NCBI RefSeq assembly: GCF_048320135.1
Contig: NZ_CP182947.1
Coordinates: forward strand, 1,302,001 to 1,366,000
Length of the DNA: 64,000 nucleotides
Reading direction: 5' to 3'
Source: Ideonella_A sakaiensis_A
Lineage (GTDB): Bacteria; Pseudomonadota; Gammaproteobacteria; Burkholderiales; Burkholderiaceae_C
Every line of letters starts with the position of its first letter. The stretch's first letter is position 1. The translations under genes and the position numbers were made by a program. Below, in pieces: positions 51,202-60,300 of the stretch. The notes beneath the pieces are model-generated. The model saw nothing but the letters and a program-made list of their open reading frames with translations. It had not been told where the DNA came from and did not search any database.

Positions 51202-51666
51202 TCAGATCCCGGCAGCGCCGAGAAAACATGACAGTGAGGCGACGGCGGTGAGGCGGAAGCGCAGCGTCAGCCAGCCCGCGGCCTGGTGGCGCGGATAGAC
51301 CTTGCGGTCGACGAGGTAGCAGGCAATCAGCGTGACGCCGTGCACGACCAGCCCGGCATGCGGCGGCATCAGCACCGCGGGCCAGGCAATCAGCGACGGC
51401 ACGATGGCCCAGACAAAACGGCCGCTGTCGGCCTGCGGGCGGCGGATGCCGAAGCCCCAGTGGATGCCGCCGAGAAACGAGACGATGACGCCGGCATAGG
51501 CCGACAGGCCAAGGCTGACGTGGCCCTGCACGTCGCGGCGGACGATCCAGATCAGCAAGGCGCCAATCACAAATGGCAACAGCCCGGCATAGGCAAGCCA
51601 CTGGGCTTGCCTGCCGGGCCGGCTGTCGACGTGGCTGGTCGACGGCGAAGATTCATTCAGACTCAA
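51202..51666 (-). CDS. DUF3429 family membrane protein
   Basis: Small inner-membrane protein of 154 residues with about five hydrophobic segments, family DUF3429, of unknown function. The conserved SFLGGIHWGFGIR lies near the middle. The frame starts with TTG at 51666, preceded by GAGGAG about 6 nt upstream, so the non-ATG start is credible. It is 20 bp upstream of the M61 peptidase gene on the same strand and is probably co-transcribed. Confidence 0.85.
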   Translation of the reverse strand: MSLNESSPSTSHVDSRPGRQAQWLAYAGLLPFVIGALLIWIVRRDVQGHVSLGLSAYAGVIVSFLGGIHWGFGIRRPQADSGRFVWAIVPSLIAWPAVLMPPHAGLVVHGVTLIACYLVDRKVYPRHQAAGWLTLRFRLTAVASLSCFLGAAGI

Positions 51667-51736
51667 ATCAATCTCCTCGCTCCGCGTCGGTGGCGACGCG
51701 GTTCACGCACCGGCGCATGCTGCGCCGGGATACCGC

Positions 51737-53257
51737 TCAGCGGTTGCCGAAACCGCTGCTGCGCGGACGCTGCGGCTTGCCGAAACCACCCTTGCCGGCC
51801 GGACGGCCTTCCGGGCGCGGCTGGAAGCGGGCCGGCCGATCCGATGCGCCGCGGTCGAAGGCACCACGCGCTGCGCCGGGTGCTGCGCCACGGGGGACGA
51901 ATGCCGCATTCGGCTCACGGCGATCGTCGCTGCGCTGGAAGGGGCTGGTGCTGCGCGAATGCGGCGCCGGGCGCTCTTCACGCCGGCCACCGGCACCAGC
52001 GCCACCGAACGGCTTCTTGCCGTAGCTTTTCGCAAACGGCTTGGGAGCGCCGAAGTCGCCTTGCGGACGGCTTGCAAACATCTTCGGCTGCGGGCTTTTC
52101 GGCTCCAGACCGGCGATCGACGCGACCGGAATATCCTGCGTCGTGAACTGCTGGATGCGACGGATCATGCTGACGTCCATCCGCTCGGCCAGCGTCACCG
52201 CGAGGCCGTTGCGACCGGCGCGGCCGGTACGGCCGATGCGGTGCACATAGTCCTCGGCCTTCATCGGCAGGCCATAGTTGATCACGTGGCTGATCGATGG
52301 CACGTCGATGCCGCGCGCAGCGACGTCAGTGGCGATCAGGATCTTCAGCTGCTTGTTGCGCAGGCCTTGCAGCACGCGGTTGCGCCGCCCTTGCGGATGG
52401 CCGCCATGCAGCGAAGCGACGTGGTGACCCATGTCGGCGAGGCGATCGGCGAGCCAGTCGGCGTCGCGCTGCGTGCTGGTGAAGACGACCGCCTGCTCCA
52501 TTTCGCGCTGCGTCAGGATGTGGTCGAGCATCGCATTCTTGTGCGACGAGTTGTCGGCCCAGTGCAGGCGCTGCTCGATGTTGGCGTGGGTGTCGGTGTG
52601 CGACGCGACGTCGATGCGCTGCGGATCACGCAGCAGGTTCTGCGCGAGGCGGCCGACATTGCCGGCGAAGGTTGCGCTGTACATCACCGTCTGGCGCGCG
52701 GCCGGCACATGGTCGGCGATCGTCGAGATATCGTCGATGAAACCCATGTCGAGCATGCGATCGGCCTCGTCGAGCACCAGCATCTCGACATTCTCGAGCA
52801 CCGCACGGCCACTTTGCAGGTGGTCGATCAGGCGGCCCGGGGTCGAGATCAGGATGTCGAGCGGACCACGCAGTGCGGCGATCTGCGCCGGATACGGCAC
52901 GCCGCCGACGACGGTGGCCACGCGCAGGCCCTGCACATGACGGCCGTAGGTCGTTGCTGCCTTGGCGACCTGCATTGCCAGTTCGCGCGTCGGTGCCAGC
53001 ACCAGCACGCGCGGCCCATAAACGACGCCCTTCTCGCGCCGCTTCGTGTTGTCGCCGCGGGCGGCGAGCACGCGCTCGAGCGCCGGCAGGATGAACGATG
53101 CGGTCTTGCCGCTGCCGGTGCTCGCCGACACCATCAGGTCCTTGCCGGCCAGCGCCGGCGGAATCGCCTGCTGCTGGACTTCGGTCGCGGTGGTGTAGCC
53201 GGAATCGACGACCGAACGGAGGAGGGCCTCATGCAGGCCGATGTTGCTGAAACTCAT
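51737..53257 (-). CDS. DEAD-box RNA helicase (RhlE-like)
   Basis: ATP-dependent RNA helicase of 506 residues. All core motifs are present: Q motif region (FSNIGLHEALLRSV), motif I ASTGSGKT, PTRELAMQ, motif II DEAD, SAT, then VFTSTQRDA, TDVAARGID and HRIGRTGRAGR. A Gly/Arg/Pro-rich C-terminal tail (about 385-506, with FGAPKPFAKSYGKKPFGGAG and RSSGFGNR) is likely an RNA-binding disordered region, as in RhlE/CsdA-type helicases for ribosome assembly and cold adaptation. The ATG at 53257 follows GAAGAAGTGAAG; an in-frame GTG at 53266 is possible. Confidence 0.93.
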   Translation of the reverse strand: MSFSNIGLHEALLRSVVDSGYTTATEVQQQAIPPALAGKDLMVSASTGSGKTASFILPALERVLAARGDNTKRREKGVVYGPRVLVLAPTRELAMQVAKAATTYGRHVQGLRVATVVGGVPYPAQIAALRGPLDILISTPGRLIDHLQSGRAVLENVEMLVLDEADRMLDMGFIDDISTIADHVPAARQTVMYSATFAGNVGRLAQNLLRDPQRIDVASHTDTHANIEQRLHWADNSSHKNAMLDHILTQREMEQAVVFTSTQRDADWLADRLADMGHHVASLHGGHPQGRRNRVLQGLRNKQLKILIATDVAARGIDVPSISHVINYGLPMKAEDYVHRIGRTGRAGRNGLAVTLAERMDVSMIRRIQQFTTQDIPVASIAGLEPKSPQPKMFASRPQGDFGAPKPFAKSYGKKPFGGAGAGGRREERPAPHSRSTSPFQRSDDRREPNAAFVPRGAAPGAARGAFDRGASDRPARFQPRPEGRPAGKGGFGKPQRPRSSGFGNR

Positions 53258-53622
53258 GGTCTTCACTTCTTCTCAAACGCGGCACCGGGCGCTCCCATCG
53301 TCGGGACGCGCCAGAGCGCCTGAAGCCCGTCAACGGACGAGGCTTCGATCAGTCGCAATACAGAAGGTCCGAACCAGCCCACGGCGACGCCGGGGAGGTG
53401 CTGGTGCTCGGGAACAGTCAATGCGACGGCATCGCCGCCGACCCTGTCCAAAAGCACGAAGCCCTGGGGTTCGGTCTAGCCGCACGGAAAGAACCGCGGG
53501 AAGACCAGATGAGGTCAGAGGGGATGAACGAAACGCCACGGTTGCCAGTTGGCTCATCCGGGCGAAGCTCGCATTCTACATCAGATTCGGGTTTCCCCGC
53601 AAACCGATGCGTCGTTGGACGG
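53258..53622 (-). promoter_or_regulatory. Long leader and probable promoter of the RNA-helicase gene
   Basis: This 365-bp region lacks a convincing gene. On the minus strand TTGCGG (53597-53602) and TAGAAT (53573-53578) are 18 bp apart, a fair sigma-70 promoter. It predicts a start near 53566 and an untranslated leader of about 310 nt. Long leaders are known for cold-inducible RNA helicases, where they mediate autoregulation. I saw no single strong structure. Confidence 0.5.
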
Positions 53623-54180
53623 TCAGACCGCCAGCAGATGCTGCCGGTAATAAACCAGCTCGTCGATCGACTCGTGGATGTCGGCCAGCGCGGTGTGCGC
53701 TTGCGCCTTCTTGAAACCAGCCATCAGCTCCGGTTTCCAGCGCCGCGCCAGTTCCTTCAGCGTGCTGACATCGACGTTGCGGTAGTGGAAAAACGCCTCC
53801 AGCGCCGGCATGCCACGGGCCATGAAGCGGCGGTCCTGGCAGATGCTGTTGCCGCACATCGGCGATTTGCCTTTTGGCACGAACTTGGCAAGAAATTCGA
53901 TCACCGCCGCCTCGGCCGCCGCCTCGTCGACGGTCGATGCCTTGACCCGGTCGATCAGGCCGCTGCGGCCATGGGTGCCCTTGTTCCAGGCATCCATGCC
54001 GTCGAGCACCGCATCGCTCTGATGGATTGCGAATACCGGCCCCTCGACGCGCACCGTCAGTTGCGGGTCGGTGACGACGACGGCAATTTCGATGATCCGG
54101 TCGCTGTCGGGCAGCAGGCCGGTCATCTCGAGGTCGATCCAGACCAGGTTGTGTTCGCTGATGGCGAGTTCGCTTTGCAT
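53623..54180 (-). CDS. orn: Oligoribonuclease
   Basis: 3'-5' exoribonuclease that degrades di- and very short oligoribonucleotides, essential in many Proteobacteria. The 185-residue length is typical. DEDDh motifs are IDLEMTGL (first D, E), CGNSICQDRRFM (D), and HTALADIHESI (H and D). The ATG at 54180 is chosen; the frame extends 57 bp further upstream into non-coding sequence. It diverges from the M48 peptidase gene, with 55 bp between starts. Confidence 0.97.
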   Translation of the reverse strand: MQSELAISEHNLVWIDLEMTGLLPDSDRIIEIAVVVTDPQLTVRVEGPVFAIHQSDAVLDGMDAWNKGTHGRSGLIDRVKASTVDEAAAEAAVIEFLAKFVPKGKSPMCGNSICQDRRFMARGMPALEAFFHYRNVDVSTLKELARRWKPELMAGFKKAQAHTALADIHESIDELVYYRQHLLAV

Positions 54181-54235
54181 GGTATTGGCGGCAATGGAAT
54201 ACCGGGCGATTCTCGCAGCCCTACACTTGCGCCCC

Positions 54236-55558
54236 ATGCAGATTCATCATTTGACGTGGCTGTTCGTGCTCGCACTGGTTGCGTCCTTTCTCGGCCGATG
54301 CTGGCTGGCCAGCCGGCAGATTCGCCATGTCGCGCGGCACCGCAACGAGGTGCCGGCGGCCTTCGCCGATTCGGTCAGCCTCGCGGCGCATCAGAAGGCA
54401 GCCGACTACAGCATCGAGAAGCTGAGGCTCGGCCTGCTCAGTGCCGCGGTCGGCAGCGCGGTGCTGCTCGGCTGGACGCTGCTCGGCGGACTCGAACTGC
54501 TGAACGGGCTGCTGCTCGAGTCGGTGCAGCCGCTGCTGCCCGGTGCCTGGGGCGACATGGCCTACCAGCTGAGCCTGCTGCTCGCCTTCGTCGTGATCGG
54601 CGGCCTGATCGAACTGCCGTTCGAGCTGTACAGCACCTTCGGCATCGAGCAGCGCTTCGGCTTCAACCGGATGAGCTGGCGCATGTACCTCGCCGACAGC
54701 GTCAAGTCGGCAGCGGTCGGCATGTTGATCGGCCTGCCGATTGCCGCATTGATCCTGTGGCTGATGGGTGCGGCCGGCGCGATGTGGTGGCTGTGGGCCT
54801 GGGCGGCGTGGGTCGGCTTCAACCTGCTGATCCTGGTGCTGTATCCGACCGTGATCGCGCCGCTGTTCAACCGCTTCGAACCGCTCGCCGATGAAAGCCT
54901 GAAGAGCCGGGTACAGGCTCTGATGCAACGCTGCGGCTTTGCCGCAAAGGGTCTGTTCGTGATGGACGGCAGCCGCCGCTCGGCGCATGCCAATGCCTAT
55001 TTCACCGGCCTCGGCGCGGCCAAGCGGGTGGTCTTTTTCGACACGCTGCTCAGCAAGCTGACACCGGGCGAAGTCGAGGCCGTGCTGGCCCATGAACTCG
55101 GCCATTTCAAGCACAAACATGTGCGCAACCGCATCATCATGATGTTCGGCTTCAGCCTTGCCGGCTTTGCGCTGCTCGGCTGGTGTTCGTCCCAGCTCGC
55201 CTTTTATGCATCGCTCGGCGTGCGGCCATCGCCGGCGGCGCCGAACGATGCGCTGGCGCTGCTGTTGTTCCTGCTGGTGATTCCGGTGTTCGGCTTCTTC
55301 TTTTCGCCGCTGCTCGCCGGCCTGTCGCGCCGCGACGAATTCCAGGCCGACGCCTATGCCTGCGCGCAGGCCGACGGCAGCGCCCTCGCCAGTGCACTGC
55401 TGAAGCTGCATGAGGACAACGCGACGACCCTGACGCCGGACCCGGTTTACGCGCGCTTCTATTACTCGCATCCGCCAGCGGTCGAGCGTCTGGCCGCGCT
55501 GCCGGCCGCACGCCCGGCCGGCGCGAACGCAGCGGGTCTGGCTTCGGCGGGCGCTTGA
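54236..55558 (+). CDS. M48 family metallopeptidase (Ste24/CAAX protease 1-like)
   Basis: Integral membrane zinc endopeptidase of 440 residues with about six or seven hydrophobic segments. It shows the Ste24 arrangement: an N-terminal membrane domain with SWRMYLADSVKSAAVGM, YPTVIAPLFNRFEPL, the zinc motif HELGH (286-290), a HKHVRNRIIMM helix, then DEFQADAYA with the third zinc ligand and RFYYSHPP. These are the features of CAAX prenyl protease 1 homologues used for membrane protein quality control in bacteria. It overlaps rsgA by 4 bp. Confidence 0.94.
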   Translation: MQIHHLTWLFVLALVASFLGRCWLASRQIRHVARHRNEVPAAFADSVSLAAHQKAADYSIEKLRLGLLSAAVGSAVLLGWTLLGGLELLNGLLLESVQPLLPGAWGDMAYQLSLLLAFVVIGGLIELPFELYSTFGIEQRFGFNRMSWRMYLADSVKSAAVGMLIGLPIAALILWLMGAAGAMWWLWAWAAWVGFNLLILVLYPTVIAPLFNRFEPLADESLKSRVQALMQRCGFAAKGLFVMDGSRRSAHANAYFTGLGAAKRVVFFDTLLSKLTPGEVEAVLAHELGHFKHKHVRNRIIMMFGFSLAGFALLGWCSSQLAFYASLGVRPSPAAPNDALALLLFLLVIPVFGFFFSPLLAGLSRRDEFQADAYACAQADGSALASALLKLHEDNATTLTPDPVYARFYYSHPPAVERLAALPAARPAGANAAGLASAGA

Positions 55559-56511
55559 GCAGCCAGGCTTCAGCGGCAACTGCCGCAGCACGTGGGGCCG
55601 GCGGCCGCAATGATGGCGCCGTCGACACCTTCTCCGGGCTGGTCGTCGCTGGCCATGGCCGCCATTACATCGTCGAGACGCCGGATGGCGGACGGCTGAT
55701 CTGCCATCCACGCGGCAAGAAGAGCGACTGCGTCGTCGGCGACCGCGTCTGCTGGCGGCCGACCACCGACAGCGGCGAGGAAGGCGTGATCGAATCGCTG
55801 CAGCCGCGGCGCAATCTGCTGTTCCGGCAGGATGAGTGGAAAACCAAGGCCTTTGCCGCCAACCTCGACCAGATCCTGGTGATGGTGGCCAGCGAGCCAG
55901 TGTTCAGCGAGTCGCAGTTGACCCGGGCGCTGATTGCCGCGGCCAGTGCAGGCATCGATGCGAGCATCCTGCTGAACAAGGCCGACAAGCCGGCGATTGC
56001 CGAAGCGCGCGAGCGGCTGCAGCCGTACCGCAAACTCGGCGCATCGGTGATCGAAGTCAGCCTGAAGGCTGCGCCGGACGAGGCCAGGGCCGTGCTCGAT
56101 CCGTTGCTCGCCGGCAAGGCCAGCCTCGTGCTCGGGCCGAGCGGAACCGGCAAGAGCACGCTGATCAACCTGCTGGTGCCGGGGGCCACGGTGCAGGTCG
56201 GCGAGATCTCGCAGGCGCTGAATTCCGGCCGCCACACGACGACCCACACGCAATGGCACTGGATCGACCGTGCGGGTGGTACTGCATTGATCGATTCACC
56301 CGGCTTCCAGGAATTCGGCCTGCGCCAGATCGACGCCCAGGAACTGCCGCGGCTGATGCCGGACCTCGCGGCGTTTTCTGGCGAGTGCCGTTTCTACAAC
56401 TGCAGCCACCAGCACGAACCCGGCTGCGGTGTGCTGGCCGCACTCAAACGCGGCGAGATCAGCCCGTCGCGGCACCGCATCTACGGCGAGATCCTGCGCG
56501 AAATCAGTTGA
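55555..56511 (+). CDS. rsgA: Ribosome small-subunit GTPase RsgA
   Basis: Circularly permuted GTPase that assists late 30S maturation, 318 residues. After an N-terminal OB domain (VVAGHGRHYIVETPDGG), the G motifs appear in permuted order: NKADKP (G4), then the G1 P-loop GPSGTGKST and DSPG (G3). The C-terminal zinc-type region has CRFYNCSHQHEPGC. Start is TTG at 55555, overlapping the M48 gene by 4 bp, with no better in-frame start. This arrangement after an M48 gene is common in Betaproteobacteria. Confidence 0.96.
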   Translation: MSSQASAATAAARGAGGRNDGAVDTFSGLVVAGHGRHYIVETPDGGRLICHPRGKKSDCVVGDRVCWRPTTDSGEEGVIESLQPRRNLLFRQDEWKTKAFAANLDQILVMVASEPVFSESQLTRALIAAASAGIDASILLNKADKPAIAEARERLQPYRKLGASVIEVSLKAAPDEARAVLDPLLAGKASLVLGPSGTGKSTLINLLVPGATVQVGEISQALNSGRHTTTHTQWHWIDRAGGTALIDSPGFQEFGLRQIDAQELPRLMPDLAAFSGECRFYNCSHQHEPGCGVLAALKRGEISPSRHRIYGEILREIS

Positions 56512-56583
56512 CCACCCCCGTTGCGGCTGACCGGCGGAGCCGGATCCGCGGTTGCTGCTTGATTGGGGACGCCCAGCGGCGCG

Positions 56584-57573
56584 TTATCCGATCAGGTTCG
56601 CAAGCGACAGCAGCGCGAGCAGCAGCATCCACAACACCATCGAGCGCCAGACCAGGCCGACGATGCTGCGCAGGTGGTCTTGCGTTGGTGCGTCGCCCGG
56701 TGTGGATCCGGCCGATTCGACCTCGTCACCGAGCGTGCCGCTGGCAAAGGTCTTCGAGCGGTCCGGAGTCACGCCCGGTGCAGCATTGCCGCCGAGGCGA
56801 ACACCGACCGCGCCGGCAGCGGCTGCGAGGATGATGCCTTCGTTCGGATGTTTCCACAGCCCGGCGTCGCGGCGCCAGCCGTTGACCGATTCCTCGAAAT
56901 TGCCGACCACCGCAAAACCGAACGCCGTCAGCCTCGCCGGCAGATGGTCGATCAGGCTGAACATGCGCTGCGACAAGGCCATCAGCCGCTCGTTCGACGG
57001 CTCACCGATGGTCTGGTTCTTGAAACCCCAGTAGCGGCTTGCAAATTCCGCCATCCGGTAGAAAACCGCGCCGGCGGGCCCGAGGCCGATCGTCGAGAAG
57101 ACGACGAAGCAGAAAAAGACACCGAAGACATGGCGGTGCGCGGCGAGCAGCGAATGCTCGATGACATGGCGCAGCAGCTCGGTGCGCGGCAGTTCACTCG
57201 CATCGAGGTGCCGCCATTCGGTCAGCAGCCGGCGGGCCGAGGTCTCGTCGCCGCGGTCGAGGGCATCGCGGATGTCGGTGAAATAGTGGCTGAACTGGCG
57301 AAAACCGAGCGTCAGATACAGCACCGCGACCGACCAGACCAGCGCCAGCAGCACGCTGAACTGCGCGATAAGCAGATGGATGCCGAAGATCAGCAGCGCC
57401 GGTACCAGCACGGTGATCGCCCAGACGATGCCGGCATGGTGCGACTTGCCAGCGTCGAAGTTGCGCGCGGTCCAGCGCATCCATGCGGTCAGCCCCTCGT
57501 GGACCGGGTTGCCGTGGGGCAAGGGCTTGAGCTGTTCGAGCAGCAGTGCCAGCAGGACGGAGAAGAAACTCAT
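56584..57573 (-). CDS. CobD/CbiB-like membrane protein of the Betaproteobacterial type
   Basis: Membrane protein of 329 residues with about four or five hydrophobic segments, matching proteins annotated as CobD/CbiB family in Betaproteobacteria. It opens with SFFSVLLALLLEQLKPL. The interior has VLYLTLGFRQFSHYFTDI and SLIDHLPARLTAFGFAVVG. Those are cobinamide-synthase-like, but there is no cobalamin biosynthesis gene nearby and the middle differs from CbiB. The true function is therefore open; some homologues are annotated as AmpE-like. The ATG at 57573 was chosen over a TTG three codons earlier. Confidence 0.75.
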   Translation of the reverse strand: MSFFSVLLALLLEQLKPLPHGNPVHEGLTAWMRWTARNFDAGKSHHAGIVWAITVLVPALLIFGIHLLIAQFSVLLALVWSVAVLYLTLGFRQFSHYFTDIRDALDRGDETSARRLLTEWRHLDASELPRTELLRHVIEHSLLAAHRHVFGVFFCFVVFSTIGLGPAGAVFYRMAEFASRYWGFKNQTIGEPSNERLMALSQRMFSLIDHLPARLTAFGFAVVGNFEESVNGWRRDAGLWKHPNEGIILAAAAGAVGVRLGGNAAPGVTPDRSKTFASGTLGDEVESAGSTPGDAPTQDHLRSIVGLVWRSMVLWMLLLALLSLANLIG

Positions 57574-57648
57574 GCCGGGCAATCATAGCCGTGCATCGGC
57601 GCCGACGGCCGTCGGCAGCGAGGCTTCAATGGAACGAAACGTACCGGC

Positions 57649-58332
57649 TCAGGCGCTCAGAAACCGATAGAAATTGCGCAGCATCGCAGCGGTCGCGCCC
57701 CAGATGAAAAACCGCTGCTGGCGCCCGTCATTGCCGGGGCCGTCCCACGGCATCGACAGGAATTCGCGCTGCACACCGCCGAATTCGACCCTGTGCCAGC
57801 GGTGATGCGCGGGCGTCATCAGAAACGACAGCGGCACCTCGAACACATCGGCCACCTCGAAAGCGTCGAGCGCCAGTGTGAAGTCGGGCTCGACCAGTCC
57901 GACCACCGGCGTGACGACAAAACCCGATCCGGTCGTGTAGGTCGGCATCTGGCCGATCACCTGCACATGACGCGAATGCAGACCGATCTCCTCGAGCGAT
58001 TCACGCAGTGCCGTATCGACGACATCGCGGTCGCCCGGGTCGACGCGGCCGCCCGGAAAACTGACCTGCCCCGGGTGGTCGTGCAGATGGTCGGTGCGCT
58101 GCGTCAGCAGCACCGTCAGTTCATCGCGCTGCACCAGCGGCAGCAGCACCGCGGCCTGCGCAGCGGCACGCTCGACGAAACGCCGCTCGACGGCAATTTC
58201 CGGCAGCCATTGCGGCGGCGTACGGAAGCGCTTGACGATGTGCCCGGCGTTCAGACGGTCGGAGGCAACCGGCGGCAGGTGCGCATCCACCGATGCGACC
58301 GGGAGATCCTCGACCTTGAAATTCAGTGCCAT
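57649..58332 (-). CDS. Nudix CoA pyrophosphatase-like hydrolase
   Basis: Nudix hydrolase of 227 residues. The Nudix box is GGRVDPGDRDVVDTALRESL followed by EEIGL, with the REx2EE catalytic core. The preceding segment HPGQVSFPGG matches the UPF0035/CoA-pyrophosphatase signature. It probably cleaves CoA derivatives to 4'-phosphopantetheine and 3',5'-ADP. It lies downstream of the rplS terminator on the same strand and is followed by the CobD-like gene after 75 bp. Confidence 0.92.
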   Translation of the reverse strand: MALNFKVEDLPVASVDAHLPPVASDRLNAGHIVKRFRTPPQWLPEIAVERRFVERAAAQAAVLLPLVQRDELTVLLTQRTDHLHDHPGQVSFPGGRVDPGDRDVVDTALRESLEEIGLHSRHVQVIGQMPTYTTGSGFVVTPVVGLVEPDFTLALDAFEVADVFEVPLSFLMTPAHHRWHRVEFGGVQREFLSMPWDGPGNDGRQQRFFIWGATAAMLRNFYRFLSA

Positions 58333-58338
58333 CGGCTC

Positions 58339-58370
58339 AAAAACGACGAAGCCGCCTCGACGGCGGCTTC
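58339..58370 (-). terminator. Terminator after rplS
   Basis: A perfect 9-bp stem (GAAGCCGCC / GGCGGCTTC, loop TCGAC) is followed on the minus-strand transcript, after GUCG, by a run of five U (58339-58343). It closes the rpsP–rplS operon 38 bp after the rplS stop and ends 7 bp before the Nudix start. A smaller stem at 58381-58397 lies between. Confidence 0.75.
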
Positions 58371-58407
58371 AGCAAGCAGCTTCGCCGCATAGGCGAAGGC
58401 CCGGCGA

Positions 58408-58797
58408 TCAGGCCAGCTTTTCCTTGATGCGCGCCGACTTGCCGCTGCGGTCACGCAGGTAGTACAGCTTGGCACGACGGACATCGCCACGGCGCTTGAC
58501 GACGATCGATGCGATCAGCGGGCTGTACAGTTGGAAAGTGCGCTCGACGCCCTCACCGCTGGAGATCTTGCGGACGATGAAGCTGCTGTTCAGGCCGCGG
58601 TTGCGCTTGGCAATCACGACACCCTCATAGGCCTGCAGACGCTTGCGCGTCCCTTCGACGACCTTCACGCTGACAATCACCGTATCGCCGGGGGCGAACT
58701 CGGGGATGGTCGGGTTCAGGCGGGTCATTTCTTCCTGCTCGAGGGTCTGGAGCAGGTCCATTCCCTTCTGCGCGCGATTTGCTGCGACGTTTGACAT
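58408..58797 (-). CDS. rplS: 50S ribosomal protein L19
   Basis: Ribosomal protein bL19, 129 residues, at the 30S-50S interface. The signatures are PEFAPGDTVIVSVKVVEG, a KRLQAYEGVVIAKRNRGLN block, SGEGVERTFQLYSP and RGDVRRAKLYYLRDRSGK. The start ATG is preceded by GGAGAA. It closes the rpsP–rimM–trmD–rplS operon and is followed by a terminator. The N-terminus is a little longer than in Escherichia coli, as is common in Betaproteobacteria. Confidence 0.98.
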   Translation of the reverse strand: MSNVAANRAQKGMDLLQTLEQEEMTRLNPTIPEFAPGDTVIVSVKVVEGTRKRLQAYEGVVIAKRNRGLNSSFIVRKISSGEGVERTFQLYSPLIASIVVKRRGDVRRAKLYYLRDRSGKSARIKEKLA

Positions 58798-58872
58798 TGG
58801 GTTCTCCGAGTGATCGTACCGAGGCCTGTTGAAGGTGTAGGAATGCCTGGCAGAGGATCGAAAAGCCTTTGA

Positions 58873-59661
58873 TTATAGCCCAAGCTTGCGAAGATACTGC
58901 TCGTCGCTGTCGCTCAGCCGCCCGTCGGCGCGCGCCTTCTCGATCAGGTCGGGCCGACGGCGCGCACTGAGCAGCAGCGACTGCTCACGCCGCCAGCGGG
59001 CAATTTCGCGGTGGTTGCCGCTGCTCAGCACGGCCGGCACCCCCGCCTCCGGGAATCCCTCGGCGGCGGGCAACACCTCGGGCCGGCTGAAATGCGGGCA
59101 GTCGAGCAAGCCGTCGGAAAAACTGTCCTGCAGATGGGACTGCTGGTCGCCCAGCACACCCGGCTGCAGCCGCGCAACCGCATCAAGCAGCGCCAGCGCC
59201 GGCAGTTCGCCACCGGACAGCACGAAGTCGCCGAGGCTCAGTTCGACGTCGACATGGCGATCGAGAAAACGCTGGTCGATGCCCTCGTAGCGGCCACACA
59301 ACAGGATCGCGCCCGGACCATTCGCCCACTGCCGTACCAGCGCCTGATCGATGACGCGCCCGGTCGGCGAGAAATGCACCACCGGCCCCGCGCTTTCGCC
59401 TGCTGCCGCCCGCTGCTGCCTGACCTTCGCCAGCGCGCGTTCGAGCGGTTCGGCGAGCATCAACATGCCAGGCCCGCCGCCATAAGGGCGGTCGTCGACG
59501 CGGCGGTAGTTGTTGTCGGCGAAATCGCGCAGCTGCCAGAGATGGACCCCGACCTGACCCGATTCGAAGGCGCGCCGCGTGATGCCGTGCGCCAGATGCG
59601 GCGCGAACAATTCGGGGAACAGCGTGACGATGTCGAAACGCAGTCCGGCGTCGGTTGCCAT
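58873..59661 (-). CDS. trmD: tRNA (guanine-N1)-methyltransferase TrmD
   Basis: Makes m1G37 in tRNAs reading CNN codons. It is a SPOUT-fold dimer of 262 residues. The signatures are RFDIVTLFPELFAPHLAHGI, NNYRRVDDRPYGGGPGM, LLCGRYEGIDQRFL (the trefoil knot SAM region) and LGDFVLSGGELPAL, all in order. The ATG at 59661 has GAGG 8 nt upstream, better than the GTG just before it. It is 8 bp after rimM and 75 bp from rplS. Confidence 0.98.
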   Translation of the reverse strand: MATDAGLRFDIVTLFPELFAPHLAHGITRRAFESGQVGVHLWQLRDFADNNYRRVDDRPYGGGPGMLMLAEPLERALAKVRQQRAAAGESAGPVVHFSPTGRVIDQALVRQWANGPGAILLCGRYEGIDQRFLDRHVDVELSLGDFVLSGGELPALALLDAVARLQPGVLGDQQSHLQDSFSDGLLDCPHFSRPEVLPAAEGFPEAGVPAVLSSGNHREIARWRREQSLLLSARRRPDLIEKARADGRLSDSDEQYLRKLGL

Positions 59662-59669
59662 CACCGGCC

Positions 59670-60272
59670 TCAGTAGTCCGCGCCCCAGTCGACACTGATG
59701 CGGCGCTCGTCGAGGCTGACGCCATCGACGTAGGCTGCGACAAAGGGGATCAACACCTCGTCGGCTGCAACCACCGGCTGGTCGGCCGGCCCGACCCGGA
59801 GCACCGCATGCGGGCCGGTATCGATCAGACCGAGCACCTGGCCGAGCCGTTCGCCTTGCCGGTTCACGACATCGAGGCCGATCAGGTCGACCCAGTAATA
59901 CTCGTCGTCGTCGGCGGTCGGAAAACTCGACCGCGCGATGCAGATCACCGCGCCGCGCAACGCCTCGGCGCCAGCGCGGTCATCGATCTCCTGCGCATGC
60001 GCGACGATGCCATCGGCATGCGTCTTTGCCTCGATGATCTTCAGCAGCGGCGGCAGCGCGGCCATCGCCGCTGCGCCACCGGGCCGCTTGACAGCGCCGG
60101 CGGGCGGCGCCTTCAGATACCAGCGCTTGCTCGAAAACAGCGCCTGCGGGTCGGCCGCGAAAGCCTGCACCCGGAACCAGCCCTTGATGCCCCACGCCTC
60201 GCCGATCCGGCCGACCTCGATTGCATCGGTGGGCATCTGCGGCGCGTCGGCGCCGCCGTCAGCGGGCTTCAT
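59670..60272 (-). CDS. rimM: 16S rRNA processing protein RimM
   Basis: Assists 30S head maturation by binding S19, 200 residues. The N-terminal RimM domain begins with EVGRIGEAWGIKGWFRVQ, and the PRC-barrel domain shows EYYWVDLIGLDVVN and HAVLRVG. A segment of about 15 residues rich in Ala and Pro (LKAPPAGAVKRPGGAAAM) is inserted in the N-terminal domain relative to the short enteric form. The ATG at 60272 was chosen; another Met lies twelve codons later. It follows rpsP by 28 bp. Confidence 0.96.
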   Translation of the reverse strand: MKPADGGADAPQMPTDAIEVGRIGEAWGIKGWFRVQAFAADPQALFSSKRWYLKAPPAGAVKRPGGAAAMAALPPLLKIIEAKTHADGIVAHAQEIDDRAGAEALRGAVICIARSSFPTADDDEYYWVDLIGLDVVNRQGERLGQVLGLIDTGPHAVLRVGPADQPVVAADEVLIPFVAAYVDGVSLDERRISVDWGADY

Positions 60273-60300
60273 TGCTGCTGGCCCGCAGACAATGCCGGTA

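Noticed and set aside
53263..53457. A 64-residue minus-strand frame upstream of the helicase gene
   Set aside because: No ribosome-binding site or recognisable sequence; better explained as part of the leader.
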